Shown in pieces: positions 17,530 through 26,705 of a stretch of 41,134 bases of DNA (its first letter is position 1; every line of letters starts with the position of its first letter). Both the position numbers and the translations under genes were made by a program. Under the pieces are notes generated by a model. It was given only the letters and a program-made list of their open reading frames with translations, was not told where the DNA came from and made no database searches. The DNA lies in the NCBI GenBank assembly GCA_009391275.1, contig VEXF01000014.1, forward strand, positions 1 through 41,134. Direction: 5' to 3'. The DNA comes from SAR202 cluster bacterium AD-804-J14_MRT_500m. GTDB lineage: Bacteria > Chloroflexota > Dehalococcoidia > UBA3495 > GCA-2712585.

Positions 17530-19152
17530 ATGTCCCCTCTTTTTTGCGATGGTCGACAGATGGATCTCAAAGTAGGTAAGAGCCTTTTTGACTACGCAGA
17601 TCAGGTGCATGTGCGCGTTCCTACTTCGTGTGGCAGAAACGGTGAATGCCACGAATGCATAGTTGAAGTGCGCAGGGGAGAGGACGCACTAACCAGGCCC
17701 ACTACGTCCGAGACTTTTTTAAAGGATGGTTTTCGCTTAGCCTGTCAGGCTAAAATTCGGAACTTGGACGGCTATATCGAATTAGCAGTTTCGCGTCGTC
17801 AGCCTCAGATATTGACCCACTCCATCAAGAGAGCCATTGACCTTGATCCGTTAACCATTAGACATGGTGAACAAGTCCGATTTCAGGGTCGTCGAATTGA
17901 CGAATATCGACGGAATATCTTTGGGCTAGCGATTGACATGGGCACCACTACTGTGGCGATGAATCTTGTAGATCTAGAGACAGGCAACGTAGTCTACACC
18001 ACATCATTTGAAAATCCTCAACGCTTTGGAGGAAGTGATGTAATGAACCGCATATCATACGATGGTGGTCCATACCGTGGCGAACTCCGTCAATCTATCC
18101 TCTCAGCAATTAACTTCGAAATTGGTGATATTGTCCGTCGTCTTAAGATACATCGACGGCTGATATACGAAGCGGTAGTAGTTGCAAACACAACTATTCG
18201 AGACTTGTTTTTTGGGCTTGATGTACAACCGATCGGTGAGAGGCCATACAAATCCACAACCGAATTAGACCAAGAGCAAGGCTTAATCGAGTCGACTTCG
18301 TTAAGTGTTAGGGCGTCAGAAATCGGTCTGCGGATAAATTCACAGGCGAACGTTTATGGTGGCCCATTGATCGGCTGTCACGTAGGCGCCGATGTTGCTG
18401 CAGACATGCTCGCATTAAGCATGGACGAGGAAGACCGGATAGTAATGTTGGTAGATATAGGAACCAATACGGAGGTAGTAATCGGCAATCGCCATAAATT
18501 CATAACCGCATCTTGCCCAGCTGGCCCAGCGTTCGAAGGTGGTAATATTCTTTATGGCATGCCCGGATATGAGGGCGCCGTAGAATCTGTAAAAATCATT
18601 GGAAACGAAGTCCAACTCAAAACCATAGGAGACCAAGTCCCTCATGGAATTTGTGGATCTGGATTGGTAGATCTATTAGCCGAACTTCGGCTTACCGGGA
18701 AGATGGATCCTCTAGGTGTTTTTGTTGATGGATCACAAGAGTTTTCCTTTGCGCCAGAACAGGGAATGACTTTGTCTCGTTCCGATATCAGTATATTAGC
18801 TCAAGCTAAAGCTGCTAATTTCTGTGGCCAATTCATATTGTTACGCGAATATGATATCCATCCTGATCAAGTTGACAATCTCTATCTGGCTGGAGCCTTT
18901 GCCAATTACGTTGATACCAATAACGCTATCGACATCGGCTTCGTAGCCAACATACCCCATGAAAGAATTATCAAGGCGGGTAATGCTTCCCTAGAAGGTG
19001 CTACCATCATGCTACTGTCTAGCAATCTCCGTAACCGAATTGAAACTATGGCACGCCAAATCCGCCATGTAGAACTAGAAACCACCACAGATTTTTTCGA
19101 TATTTTCGTAGAAGGTTGCATGTTCAAACCTATGCAGGCCGAAGCCCTATAA
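17530..19152 (+). CDS. RACo-like reductive activator of corrinoid protein (ASKHA, 2Fe-2S)
   Basis: This is a 540-residue iron-sulfur ATPase of the RACo/DUF4445 family, which uses ATP to drive reduction of Co(II) corrinoid back to Co(I). The N-terminal 2Fe-2S ferredoxin domain shows SCGRNGECHEC (Cys-x5-Cys-x2-Cys) plus a fourth Cys in FRLACQAKI. The ATPase part has FGLAIDMGTTTVAMNLVDLETG, GNTTIRD-like VVANTTIRDLFFG, MLVDIGTNTEVVIG and HGICGSGLVDLLAEL. I use the ATG at 17530. A TTG at 17491 would add 13 residues with three extra cysteines, but its purine box is only about 1 nt away. It follows the corrinoid gene on the same strand, matching its role. Confidence 0.88.
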   Translation: MSPLFCDGRQMDLKVGKSLFDYADQVHVRVPTSCGRNGECHECIVEVRRGEDALTRPTTSETFLKDGFRLACQAKIRNLDGYIELAVSRRQPQILTHSIKRAIDLDPLTIRHGEQVRFQGRRIDEYRRNIFGLAIDMGTTTVAMNLVDLETGNVVYTTSFENPQRFGGSDVMNRISYDGGPYRGELRQSILSAINFEIGDIVRRLKIHRRLIYEAVVVANTTIRDLFFGLDVQPIGERPYKSTTELDQEQGLIESTSLSVRASEIGLRINSQANVYGGPLIGCHVGADVAADMLALSMDEEDRIVMLVDIGTNTEVVIGNRHKFITASCPAGPAFEGGNILYGMPGYEGAVESVKIIGNEVQLKTIGDQVPHGICGSGLVDLLAELRLTGKMDPLGVFVDGSQEFSFAPEQGMTLSRSDISILAQAKAANFCGQFILLREYDIHPDQVDNLYLAGAFANYVDTNNAIDIGFVANIPHERIIKAGNASLEGATIMLLSSNLRNRIETMARQIRHVELETTTDFFDIFVEGCMFKPMQAEAL

Positions 19153-19201
19153 CCTTGTATTGATCCCTCTTCGAAATCATGTTTTTAATTTGGAGCAGCT
19201 A

Positions 19202-20200
19202 ATGGAAAAGAGAGTTCTCTTAACTGATTACGTCTGGCCTTCAGTCGAACCGGAACGGATTGTATTACAAAACGCTGGAGTAGAACTCGTGGTCGCGCCT
19301 GACAGCGAAGAAGATACTCTTGTTTCATTATCCAAAGACATCGATGGGATCCTCACGTGTTTTGCCCAAATTACTGGAAGCATTCTGCGTTCGGCGAGCC
19401 AATGTGTCGTAGTAGGTCGCTGTGGTGTTGGAGTAGATAACATAGATGTCGGAGTCGCCACAGAGCTCGGCATCGCTGTAACTTACGTCCCGGACTATTG
19501 CGTTGATGAAGTTTCAGATCATGTGATGGCTCTGATGCATACCTGGAACCGGCGCATAATCACGTTCGACCGTTCGGTAAGAGAGAATGGATGGGGTACA
19601 TTACCGTTGACTATGCGCATTATGCGGCTTCGTGGTAAAAAGTTTGGCGTTATAGGGTTCGGCCGGATAGGACAAGCAGTTAGCTCAAAGGCCAGAGCTT
19701 TCGGGCTCAATGTTTTAACTTACGATCCGTATCTTTCTCAGAGTGAAGGTTCCCGGGCAGGTGCTGAGGTAGTTGATTTACAGACATTGTTAAAAGAATC
19801 AGATTTCGTCAGCCTTCACTGCCCGCTTACCGCTGAAACGAGACATCTGATAGGAAAGCCGGAGTTAAACATTATGAAACGGGATGCATTTTTGATTAAC
19901 GCTGCACGAGGTCCTTTGGTAGATGAAGAAGCTCTGTACCAAGCGCTCAAGAATGGTCAGATAGCAGGAGCCGGAGTTGACGTATTAACAGAATCGAGCC
20001 CGCCGAATGATCATCCATTGTTCCAACTACAAAACTTGATAATAACACCACACGTAGCTTTCTTCTCACAAGAATCAACCTTAGAACTCGAACACCGTGC
20101 TGCCAGGGAAGTCATTCGTGTGCTGAACAACGATATGCCAGAAAACCTGGTTAATCCCCAAGTCATTAATCACTCACGAGCGAATCTGAACCGCAAATGA
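19202..20200 (+). CDS. D-2-hydroxyacid dehydrogenase (phosphoglycerate dehydrogenase-like)
   Basis: This is a 332-residue NAD-dependent D-isomer-specific 2-hydroxyacid dehydrogenase. The dinucleotide fold is VIGFGRIGQAV, and the catalytic residues appear as Arg in NAARGPLVDEEAL, Glu in GVDVLTESSPP and His in ITPHVAFFSQ. CGVGVDNIDV is the family substrate-loop segment. There is no C-terminal ACT domain, so serine-feedback regulation as in SerA is unlikely. The frame is open from 19160 (TTG), but the ATG at 19202 has GGAG 6 nt upstream. It follows the activator gene by 49 nt and probably shares its transcript. The substrate could be 3-phosphoglycerate, glyoxylate/glycerate or a hydroxyacid produced by the corrinoid pathway. 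Confidence 0.88.
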   Translation: MEKRVLLTDYVWPSVEPERIVLQNAGVELVVAPDSEEDTLVSLSKDIDGILTCFAQITGSILRSASQCVVVGRCGVGVDNIDVGVATELGIAVTYVPDYCVDEVSDHVMALMHTWNRRIITFDRSVRENGWGTLPLTMRIMRLRGKKFGVIGFGRIGQAVSSKARAFGLNVLTYDPYLSQSEGSRAGAEVVDLQTLLKESDFVSLHCPLTAETRHLIGKPELNIMKRDAFLINAARGPLVDEEALYQALKNGQIAGAGVDVLTESSPPNDHPLFQLQNLIITPHVAFFSQESTLELEHRAAREVIRVLNNDMPENLVNPQVINHSRANLNRK

Positions 20201-20297
20201 TTTCGTGCCAGATTATGAAATACTATTCTACGAGAAGAGAACGCAACGCGCGAATCTGACGGGTAGGTTGAACAATTATCTGTTCTTACCACACAAA

Positions 20298-20834
20298 TCA
20301 AGGTTTTCGTAATATCCAAGCCACCGCATCTTTAATCGAACAAGTTTGGTAATCAGCTAACCGGACCTTCGTGTTCCCCAGCGACCATCCGTCATTGAGC
20401 ATGACAGTCCTGCATCCAGCGGCGATGCCTGCTTCTACGTCAGATATGCTATCGCCAACCATGAACGATCTATCAAGGCTAACGCTTAATTCCGCGCTTG
20501 CCCGCAACAAAAGACCCGGTCTAGGCTTCCTACATCTACAATCATCTTCATCGCGATGAGGGCAGTAATAGATACGATCGATTCGGGCCCCCTCCTGCGT
20601 CATCTGAAGCTGCATATACTCATGGATTCTCCAGAGGGTTTCTTCAGAAAACAATCCTCTGGCGACACCTGATTGGTTTGTAATCACCACCACCAAAAAC
20701 CCCGCACGGTTCAGAGCTTTTACAGCCCCTGCAGTCTCCGGCAACAGATGGAATTCATCCAATGTTCGACAATAGCTTACGTTGTAGTTGATGGTTCCAT
20801 CCCGATCCAAAAAAACCGCACGACGCTGCATCAT
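20298..20834 (-). CDS. gmhB: D,D-heptose 1,7-bisphosphate 7-phosphatase-like HAD hydrolase
   Basis: This is a 178-residue HAD-IIIA phosphatase. Catalytic Asp10 and Asp12 lie in VFLDRDGTIN, the Ser/Thr motif in VITNQSGVARG, and Asp128/Asp132 in MVGDSISDVEAG. The zinc-binding loop of GmhB is present: Cys91, His93, Cys99, Cys101 in CPHRDEDDCRCRKPRPG. GmhB removes the 7-phosphate of D-glycero-D-manno-heptose 1,7-bisphosphate, the step between the kinase and nucleotidyltransferase reactions of HldE. That fits the HldE-like fusion at 14798, although the gene is on the opposite strand. AGGA lies 7 nt before the first of two adjacent ATGs. The length matches the family. Confidence 0.87.
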   Translation of the reverse strand: MMQRRAVFLDRDGTINYNVSYCRTLDEFHLLPETAGAVKALNRAGFLVVVITNQSGVARGLFSEETLWRIHEYMQLQMTQEGARIDRIYYCPHRDEDDCRCRKPRPGLLLRASAELSVSLDRSFMVGDSISDVEAGIAAGCRTVMLNDGWSLGNTKVRLADYQTCSIKDAVAWILRKP

Positions 20835-20985
20835 AGATTAGTCCTGTTTGAAAGCCCTATACATTTATGAGCAGATATCAGCTTGAATACTACTGACATA
20901 TTATCCATCGTCTTATTAATGCGCGATCTTTGGCGTGTAGCTGCTGCTATCCGAACGGTGGTCAATCTTGATCATGTGCGATCAA

Positions 20986-21888
20986 TTATTCCCTCGGTTT
21001 TACAGCGCTGCATGTTATGCTCTTACGAAGCGCAACCTGTACCCCACTCGCATGGCGCACGAGTCCAAGCCTAAGCGATTCAGTCTCTTGAACATATACA
21101 TCATGCGCTAATCGTATTCCTTCAAGAGTTCGTATCAAAATCCAGCTCATGTCAAAATGCCACCAATAAAGGCCGTGTCTCGCCGATTTTGGAGAAGCAT
21201 GGTGAGTGTTGTGTCCCCCTTCTCCCAGAGCCAACAAACCGACCAACCAGAAATTTGTGCTTTGGTCTTTTGTATTAAATGGCCTAGACCCAAACATGTG
21301 ACATACTGAGTTAACTGACCAAGTTACATGGTGCGTTACAAAAATCCTCACTACTCCTCCCCAAATAAAACCCGTCCAACCTCCCAGAATATATGGGATA
21401 ACTAATCCAATAATCATCCATAAAATAGTCAAACGACTAACCAACACAATTGTTCTATCCTGAACGAGATCATCTGCCCAATACGCCGCATCGGATTTCC
21501 TGTCGGTAAACAACCATCCGAAATGAGCGTGAATGAAACCCGTAATGGAACCTCTGCTAAGATGGGGACTATGCGGGTCTCCCTCTCTGTCAGCATATGC
21601 ATGATGCAACCTATGATTGGAGACCCAAGAAATCGGCGACCCTTCAAACGCCATAGCACCTACTGCCGTTAGGATTACCTTCAAAAACCAATTCGTCCTG
21701 AAGCTCCCGTGTGTAAGATATCGGTGGAATCCAACTGTTATACCTAGGGCCACCATAATGTACATCCCAATGAGCAGCGCCAACTCTGTTAGCCCGATAA
21801 AATGTCCCCATGACACGTACACTGCATAGACTGTTCCTATGAGTGGTCCGACTACGATGAGACCGGTTATTAACTTACTAAAACTCAT
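20986..21888 (-). CDS. Acyl-CoA/acyl-lipid delta-9-type fatty acid desaturase
   Basis: This is a 300-residue integral membrane di-iron desaturase. The three histidine boxes are intact: His55-x4-His60 (HRYLTH), His92-x2-His95-His96 (HRLHH) and His226-x2-His229-His230 (HNTHH). They are separated by hydrophobic helices in the expected order. SVNSVCHMFGSRPF and the ISWVSNHRLHHAYADREGDP context are characteristic of the stearoyl-CoA delta-9 desaturase group. The enzyme introduces a cis double bond into fatty acyl chains, using oxygen and an electron donor, and adjusts membrane fluidity. It implies an aerobic lifestyle. The ATG at 21888 has AAGAG close upstream. No ferredoxin partner is adjacent. 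Confidence 0.92.
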   Translation of the reverse strand: MSFSKLITGLIVVGPLIGTVYAVYVSWGHFIGLTELALLIGMYIMVALGITVGFHRYLTHGSFRTNWFLKVILTAVGAMAFEGSPISWVSNHRLHHAYADREGDPHSPHLSRGSITGFIHAHFGWLFTDRKSDAAYWADDLVQDRTIVLVSRLTILWMIIGLVIPYILGGWTGFIWGGVVRIFVTHHVTWSVNSVCHMFGSRPFNTKDQSTNFWLVGLLALGEGGHNTHHASPKSARHGLYWWHFDMSWILIRTLEGIRLAHDVYVQETESLRLGLVRHASGVQVALRKSITCSAVKPRE

Positions 21889-22216
21889 TGGCTCTTTTGG
21901 ACATACTCACGATATAACTGGTAATTCTGATTTTACGGCAATTCTAATCTAGTATTTAACCCTGTTTGATATCCAGCTTTTCTCAAATTTATAAATCTCA
22001 TCACTTATTGAAATAAATACACGCCGGTTGAAGATAAATCTACTACACTATCCGAGATCTTATTTATATTTCGAAAACTTAACTTCTATTTTAACCCTAA
22101 CCTCATAGACTCTCCTTTCCAAACTCTAACACGGTTATACTAAGTGAACTCCACAGGAGAGCTAATGTCCACTAACCACTATCTGTGTAACAACCTGTAG
22201 ATGGAGGATTTCGAAA
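21889..22216. other. Divergent intergenic region, AT-rich
   Basis: This 328-nt gap separates the desaturase and the LLM oxidoreductase. A -10-like TATACT is at 22136-22141 but has no recognisable -35. I see no gene or RNA structure. Confidence 0.4.
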
Positions 22217-23365
22217 ATGGACGTCTATTTTTTTACAGAAATGCCATATGCAGAATTCGATGAGAATGAGGCGGACAAGTACCCGTCTATGCGCTTGACG
22301 TTTCCCAATACGTACTTTGACCCAAATAAGGCCCACTACTTGTTTCAACGATACCTAGATGAATACCAATATGCCGAAGAAATGGGCTGGGACGGTCTCA
22401 TGACCAATGAACACCACAACACTCCTTCGTGCATGGACGTTGAGGTAAACATTATAAGCGGCATATTAGCCCGTATTACCAAACGGGTACCTATATTGAT
22501 TTTAGGCAACGTTTTGCCAACGTCAGATAATCCTACCCGACTTGCAGAAGAAGTTGCTATGGTAGATGTCATCTCAGGGGGTAGGGTTATCTCCGGCATA
22601 GTACGTGGAATAGGTATCGAGAGCTGGGCTTACAACATAAATCCTACTCAGAATCGGGAAAGATTTGAAGAAGCACACGACCTTATGGTTAAGACCTGGA
22701 CTACGCCGGGACCTTTCCGATGGGAAGGAAAGCATTACCACTATCGTGTGATCAATCCATGGGTATTACCAGTCCAGAAGCCCCACCCCCCGATTTGGAC
22801 GCCGGGAGCAGGAAGCCCAGAAACAGTGGAATGGGCAGCTCGACACCGATACACATACGCAGCTTTCTTGACACCATTAGACGTTGCGTCGAATCTCTTT
22901 GATATGTACCGCACTGTAGCATCAGAGGACGGTTGGGAACCCGGGCCTGACAAGTTCTCCTTTATGGTGACATGCCACGTTGACGATACAGATGAAAAAG
23001 CTTACGAAGAAGGAAAGCATTTCATGTGGCGTATGCGTAGACCACTCGAAGGTCCTACGGAGTACTTCTCACCACCGGGTTATGTCAGTAGAAGAGGAAC
23101 AGTTAATTTCAGCGCAGTGGCTCATCCAGGATCGAACAGACCCAAGGCATTAAGTCAACTGAGCTATGATGAGCTAATCGAAAGCAACCGCATAATTGTT
23201 GGGAATCCAGAAACTGTGATAAAAAAATTACGTCACATTAAAGATACCCTTGGCATAGGAGCGCTTATGTTGGAATCTCAAGCAGGGAAAATGTCCCACG
23301 AGTCCACAATGCGCCATATAGAACTAATGGGCAAAGAGGTGATACCCGCTCTTAGAGAAAACTGA
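22217..23365 (+). CDS. LLM-class flavin-dependent oxidoreductase (luciferase-like monooxygenase)
   Basis: This 382-residue protein folds as a luciferase-like TIM barrel using reduced FMN or F420. Family features visible are YAEEMGWDGLMTNEHHNTP, the strand PILILGNVLPTSDNPTRLAEEVAMVDVISGGRV (read in two pieces), SGIVRGIG and PHPPIWTPGAGSPETVEWAARH near residues 185-215. Such enzymes oxidise or cleave small organic compounds, and many are found in bacteria that degrade recalcitrant organic matter. GGAGG lies 9 nt before the ATG. It is a single gene between divergent and convergent neighbours. The substrate cannot be told from sequence. Confidence 0.9.
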   Translation: MDVYFFTEMPYAEFDENEADKYPSMRLTFPNTYFDPNKAHYLFQRYLDEYQYAEEMGWDGLMTNEHHNTPSCMDVEVNIISGILARITKRVPILILGNVLPTSDNPTRLAEEVAMVDVISGGRVISGIVRGIGIESWAYNINPTQNRERFEEAHDLMVKTWTTPGPFRWEGKHYHYRVINPWVLPVQKPHPPIWTPGAGSPETVEWAARHRYTYAAFLTPLDVASNLFDMYRTVASEDGWEPGPDKFSFMVTCHVDDTDEKAYEEGKHFMWRMRRPLEGPTEYFSPPGYVSRRGTVNFSAVAHPGSNRPKALSQLSYDELIESNRIIVGNPETVIKKLRHIKDTLGIGALMLESQAGKMSHESTMRHIELMGKEVIPALREN

Positions 23366-23412
23366 CCCAGAGGGTAGCCTTCATACAAGACTAGATGCGC
23401 CATCCGGCAGGC

Positions 23413-25236
23413 TCACATTTTGCGCTCTGCCCTATGTCTCTTCCCTTGGGCAAGAATCCTTTTGCGAACTCTCAGATTTTTTGGCGTGACCTCTAACAAT
23501 TCGTCTCCGGCGATGAAATCTAACATCTCCTCAAGACTCATTTTGACCGATGGACTCAATTTGATAGCAATCTCTGCAGTGGACATTCGCATATTGGTGA
23601 GCTTTTTTTCCTTACAAACGTTTACGGGTATATCGTTGTCTCGGGCGTGAAAACCCACCACCATTCCTTCATACACATGGTTGCCTGGCTCTAAAAAAAG
23701 AGTTCCTCTGTCTTGGGCATTGTTCAGACCATAAGTCACCGCCGTACCAGAGGCCGAAGCCACTAGTACGCCTGATCGAGTTCTCCCAATCTGTGAACCA
23801 CAAGGCTCATACCCAAGAAATTCCCCGTTCAACACGCCGTTTCCTCTAGTTGCTCTAAGGAAAAAACTTCTGAATCCAATCAACCCTCTGGTCGAGATTT
23901 TAAACTCGAGTTGAGGGTCGCCGAAATCATCACTTCGTATGTCTACAACTTCACCACGACGTATTCCCATCTCTTTGTAAATTGCGCCTACATATTCTTC
24001 TTTTGTATCTATGATGACGATCTCATAAGGCTCAAGTAGAATACCATTCACCGTCTTGGTTACAGCTTCCGGTTTCGACACCTGAAACTCATATCCCTCT
24101 CTACGCATAGTTTCTATCAATACGGCGAGATGTAATTCCCCTCTACCAGAAACCAGGAACTCATCTGGGCTGGGGGTATCTTTCACACGCAAACTAACAT
24201 TAGTTCGTAATTCTTTCATCAACCGTTGCCGAAGTTGTGGGGTCGTACAAAACTTTCCTTCTTGACCAGCAAAAGGGCTAGTTCCTACTCCAAACGTCAT
24301 CATAACTGTCGGTTCTTGAATATCTATCGCAGGAAGACTTTCCAAAACATTAGGGTCCGTTATCGTGTCACCAATGGAAACCTGTTGGCTGCCGGTTAAT
24401 GCAACAATATCGCCCGCAACGACCAAATCGACTTCGTTTCTTTGCAGTCCCCCGAAAACAAAAACACGAGTTACCGAAAACAACGCCGAGTCTCCCATCG
24501 CGTTAATGCAAGCCAATCTCTGGCCCTTGGTGACCTGCCCATTTAATATGCGGCCAATTGCAATCTGCCCGAGATGCAAGTCGTAGTCGAGTGATGCGAC
24601 TTGCAATTGGAAGGGACAATCCGGATTTCCTTGAGGGTGTGGTATTTCATTTCTTATAGCTTCAAATAGTGGTCTGATACTCTCAGGTTTATCTGACAAA
24701 TCAGATATTGCATACCCCTCACTAGCTGCGGCATATAAGACTGTAAAATCCAGTTGATCAGCGTCCACAGCCAGATCCAAAAACAGGTCTTGAACCATGT
24801 CGAGGACATATACAGGGCGTGCAGTCGGTCGGTCTATCTTGTTTATAACTACGATAGGTTTCAAAAGTTTACGTAGAGCCTGTTTTAGAACTATCTCGGT
24901 CTGTGGCATCACTCCATCGACAGCATCAACAACCAGTAGAACACCATCGGCCATGTTTATGACCCTCTCTATTTCTCCACTGAAATCTGCATGGCCAGGG
25001 GTATCGATAATATTAATTTTTACTCGTTCATATGTTATCGCGGTGTTCTTGGCAAGAATAGTGATGCCTCTCTCACGTTCCAGTTCATTGCTATCCATAA
25101 TAAGATTACCGACTTTTTGGTTATCTCTAAAAACATAGCTTTGCTTTAACATGGCATCTACGAGGGTCGTCTTACCATGATCTACATGAGCCACTACGGC
25201 AACATTACGAATATCATGTGGTTGAAATATTGTCAT
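23413..25236 (-). CDS. typA: Ribosome-associated translational GTPase TypA/BipA
   Basis: This is a 607-residue translational GTPase. The G1 loop AHVDHGKTTL, switch II DTPGHADFSGE and the G4 motif NKIDRP are at the N-terminus. EF-G-like domains follow, then the BipA-specific C-terminal domain (about 480-600) ending in ASAEIA-type MSTAEIAIKLSPSVKMSLEEML and a basic tail. BipA binds the ribosome and aids 50S assembly and growth under stress. The frame is open up to 25254, but the ATG at 25236 is preceded by AGGA (4-nt spacing) and gives MTIFQPHDIRNVAVVAHVDHG, a normal N-terminus. It is convergent with the LLM gene, 47 nt apart. Confidence 0.97.
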   Translation of the reverse strand: MTIFQPHDIRNVAVVAHVDHGKTTLVDAMLKQSYVFRDNQKVGNLIMDSNELERERGITILAKNTAITYERVKINIIDTPGHADFSGEIERVINMADGVLLVVDAVDGVMPQTEIVLKQALRKLLKPIVVINKIDRPTARPVYVLDMVQDLFLDLAVDADQLDFTVLYAAASEGYAISDLSDKPESIRPLFEAIRNEIPHPQGNPDCPFQLQVASLDYDLHLGQIAIGRILNGQVTKGQRLACINAMGDSALFSVTRVFVFGGLQRNEVDLVVAGDIVALTGSQQVSIGDTITDPNVLESLPAIDIQEPTVMMTFGVGTSPFAGQEGKFCTTPQLRQRLMKELRTNVSLRVKDTPSPDEFLVSGRGELHLAVLIETMRREGYEFQVSKPEAVTKTVNGILLEPYEIVIIDTKEEYVGAIYKEMGIRRGEVVDIRSDDFGDPQLEFKISTRGLIGFRSFFLRATRGNGVLNGEFLGYEPCGSQIGRTRSGVLVASASGTAVTYGLNNAQDRGTLFLEPGNHVYEGMVVGFHARDNDIPVNVCKEKKLTNMRMSTAEIAIKLSPSVKMSLEEMLDFIAGDELLEVTPKNLRVRKRILAQGKRHRAERKM

Positions 25237-25553
25237 ACTATCCTGAGAATTCAATGTATATCAGATGATATGGTTTTTCCGTATATGCCCAGGGAATCCT
25301 GAAATATCCGACCAAAATCTCTGTGCATATTCAAAGGTGTAGGCAAAATATATAGCGGGTTTCCAATCAATTCATAACTCGTTAGATCTGAGACGAAAGT
25401 CCAAGTAGATCTCCCTTTATCATAAAGGAACTATTTGCTGACCCTCTATCCATTTGCACACATGTTTTCGGGCATTACCATCTGACATAGCTCTTAATGC
25501 CAGCATCTAAGTTCTTAGTATCAGACAATTTGACGACGATGTGGCGAGAACTT
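25237..25553. other. Gap upstream of typA
   Basis: The 317-nt spacer between the small gene at 25554 and typA holds no credible gene. It contains a perfect 15-bp palindrome at 25414-25428, listed separately. A typA promoter is expected here but I could not assign one. Confidence 0.4.
25414..25428. promoter_or_regulatory. 15-bp perfect palindrome, operator-like
   Basis: CCTTTAT-C-ATAAAGG is a perfect dyad with a single central base, about 180 nt upstream of the typA start. It has the size of a dimeric regulator site. The loop is too short for a stable RNA hairpin at full pairing, and no T-tract follows on either strand. Confidence 0.35.
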
Positions 25554-25865
25554 TTAGCCGTATTTAAGAACGACGGATCCTAATGAGGGGCCGGCTTTTT
25601 CGAAATCTTCAGCGTTGAGAACCGGTGTCACTTGCACTGTAGCTCTAAATGCAAGAATCCAGGGTTCTATCAATTCAGGTAATTTTGACGAATCCTCCAA
25701 ATCGAAGATTCCTATCACAGTTCTCAGTCCGTCTTCTAATAAAAAATAAACATCCTCAGGTTTAGTATCACTCAATATAGAATCCAGAGTAGATCCGAGA
25801 CTACCGTCTTTCAGCTTTGAATTCCCATTTTCCGCGGATAACTGTGCTTTTAAAAAAATACGCAT
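25554..25865 (-). CDS. Small protein, possible dimeric alpha/beta-barrel domain
   Basis: This 103-residue soluble protein starts MRIFLKAQLSAENGNSKLKDGSLG and ends LNAEDFEKAGPSLGSVVLKYG. It matches a pattern I recall for conserved hypothetical proteins: a first strand, an early Asn with a Gly-x-Leu-Gly segment, KPEDVYFLLEDGLRTVIGIFDLED in the middle, and a proline-rich EPWILAFRATVQVTPV strand. The strand-helix order suggests a ferredoxin-like or dimeric alpha/beta-barrel fold, as in ABM or DUF3303-type proteins. No catalytic motif is evident. The ATG at 25865 has GAGG 9 nt upstream. It lies 99 nt downstream of msrA on the same strand and could be co-transcribed. Function unknown. Confidence 0.75.
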   Translation of the reverse strand: MRIFLKAQLSAENGNSKLKDGSLGSTLDSILSDTKPEDVYFLLEDGLRTVIGIFDLEDSSKLPELIEPWILAFRATVQVTPVLNAEDFEKAGPSLGSVVLKYG

Positions 25866-25964
25866 TTAGCGGTGCCTCTGTTTATGATGAGATCGTGGTG
25901 CATTCTAGCATAAGTCAGTAATTGTACTCTCTCGGCTTACGTTACTAAGATCTCGAGAGAGTTT

Positions 25965-26522
25965 TCAAGCTGAAATGGTTGGCTTAAGTTTATCCACATT
26001 TTCCTTGCGGAACTTCGATAATTTGGGGGATATTACCACTTGGCAGTAAGGTTGGAATTCATTTCTTTGGTAGTATTGTTGGTGGTAATCCTCAGCTGGA
26101 TAGAACTCTTCCAGCGGAACAACCTCGGTCACTATCGGGTCTTCCCACAATCCTGCCCCATCAAGTTCACATATCGTTTCTTCTGCCGCCGTTTTCTGAG
26201 CAGCATCATGGTAAAAAATCGCAGATCTATATGAAGAACCCACATCATAACCCTGCCTATTAAGGGTGGTAGGATCATGAATTGCAAAGAGAATTTTTAA
26301 GACGTCCCGGTAGGACAAAACCCGTCTATCAAATGTGACCTGAACGACTTCAGCGTGCCCGGTCGTCTCGGAGCAAACCTGCTGATATGAGGGATTTGGC
26401 ACATGTCCACCCGAATATCCATTCACTACCTGTTTTACGCCTTTTATCTGTTCATAAACAGCTTCCAAACACCAGAAACAACCTCCCGCCAACGTTGAAA
26501 GCTCTAGCGCATGATCATCCAT
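25965..26522 (-). CDS. msrA: Peptide-methionine (S)-S-oxide reductase MsrA
   Basis: This 185-residue enzyme reduces methionine-S-sulfoxide in proteins or free. The catalytic Cys15 lies in the signature AGGCFWCLEAVY. Other family segments are VVNGYSGGHVPNPSYQQVCSETTGHAEVVQV, here given by its ends VNGYSGG and GHAEVVQVTFD, and LFAIHDPTTLNRQGYDVGSSYRSAIFY, represented by HDPTTLNRQG and GSSYRSAI. The C-terminal PYCQVVISPKLSKFRK is typical. The ATG at 26522 has AGGA 7 nt upstream; a start 12 codons earlier lacks this. No MsrB is adjacent. The catalytic residue is a normal cysteine codon, so unlike the SelW gene upstream it is not a selenoprotein. Confidence 0.96.
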   Translation of the reverse strand: MDDHALELSTLAGGCFWCLEAVYEQIKGVKQVVNGYSGGHVPNPSYQQVCSETTGHAEVVQVTFDRRVLSYRDVLKILFAIHDPTTLNRQGYDVGSSYRSAIFYHDAAQKTAAEETICELDGAGLWEDPIVTEVVPLEEFYPAEDYHQQYYQRNEFQPYCQVVISPKLSKFRKENVDKLKPTISA

Positions 26523-26705
26523 ATTCTTGTCCTTAATAAGAATCGCACAGCAAAACATCGACGCTGTGTTAATTGTTTTCTAGCATACCCCGTTAATTTA
26601 GATCCCAAACAAGAACTGAATCCCGTTTTCCGATCACAAAAAGTGACATCCAATATTCTTATCTGAGATATAAACCCGGTGAATCTATCTGCGTAATTTT
26701 ACTAT

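Noticed and set aside
20883..21074. 63-codon plus-strand open frame near the desaturase end
   Set aside because: Mostly antisense to the desaturase C-terminus, with no motif.
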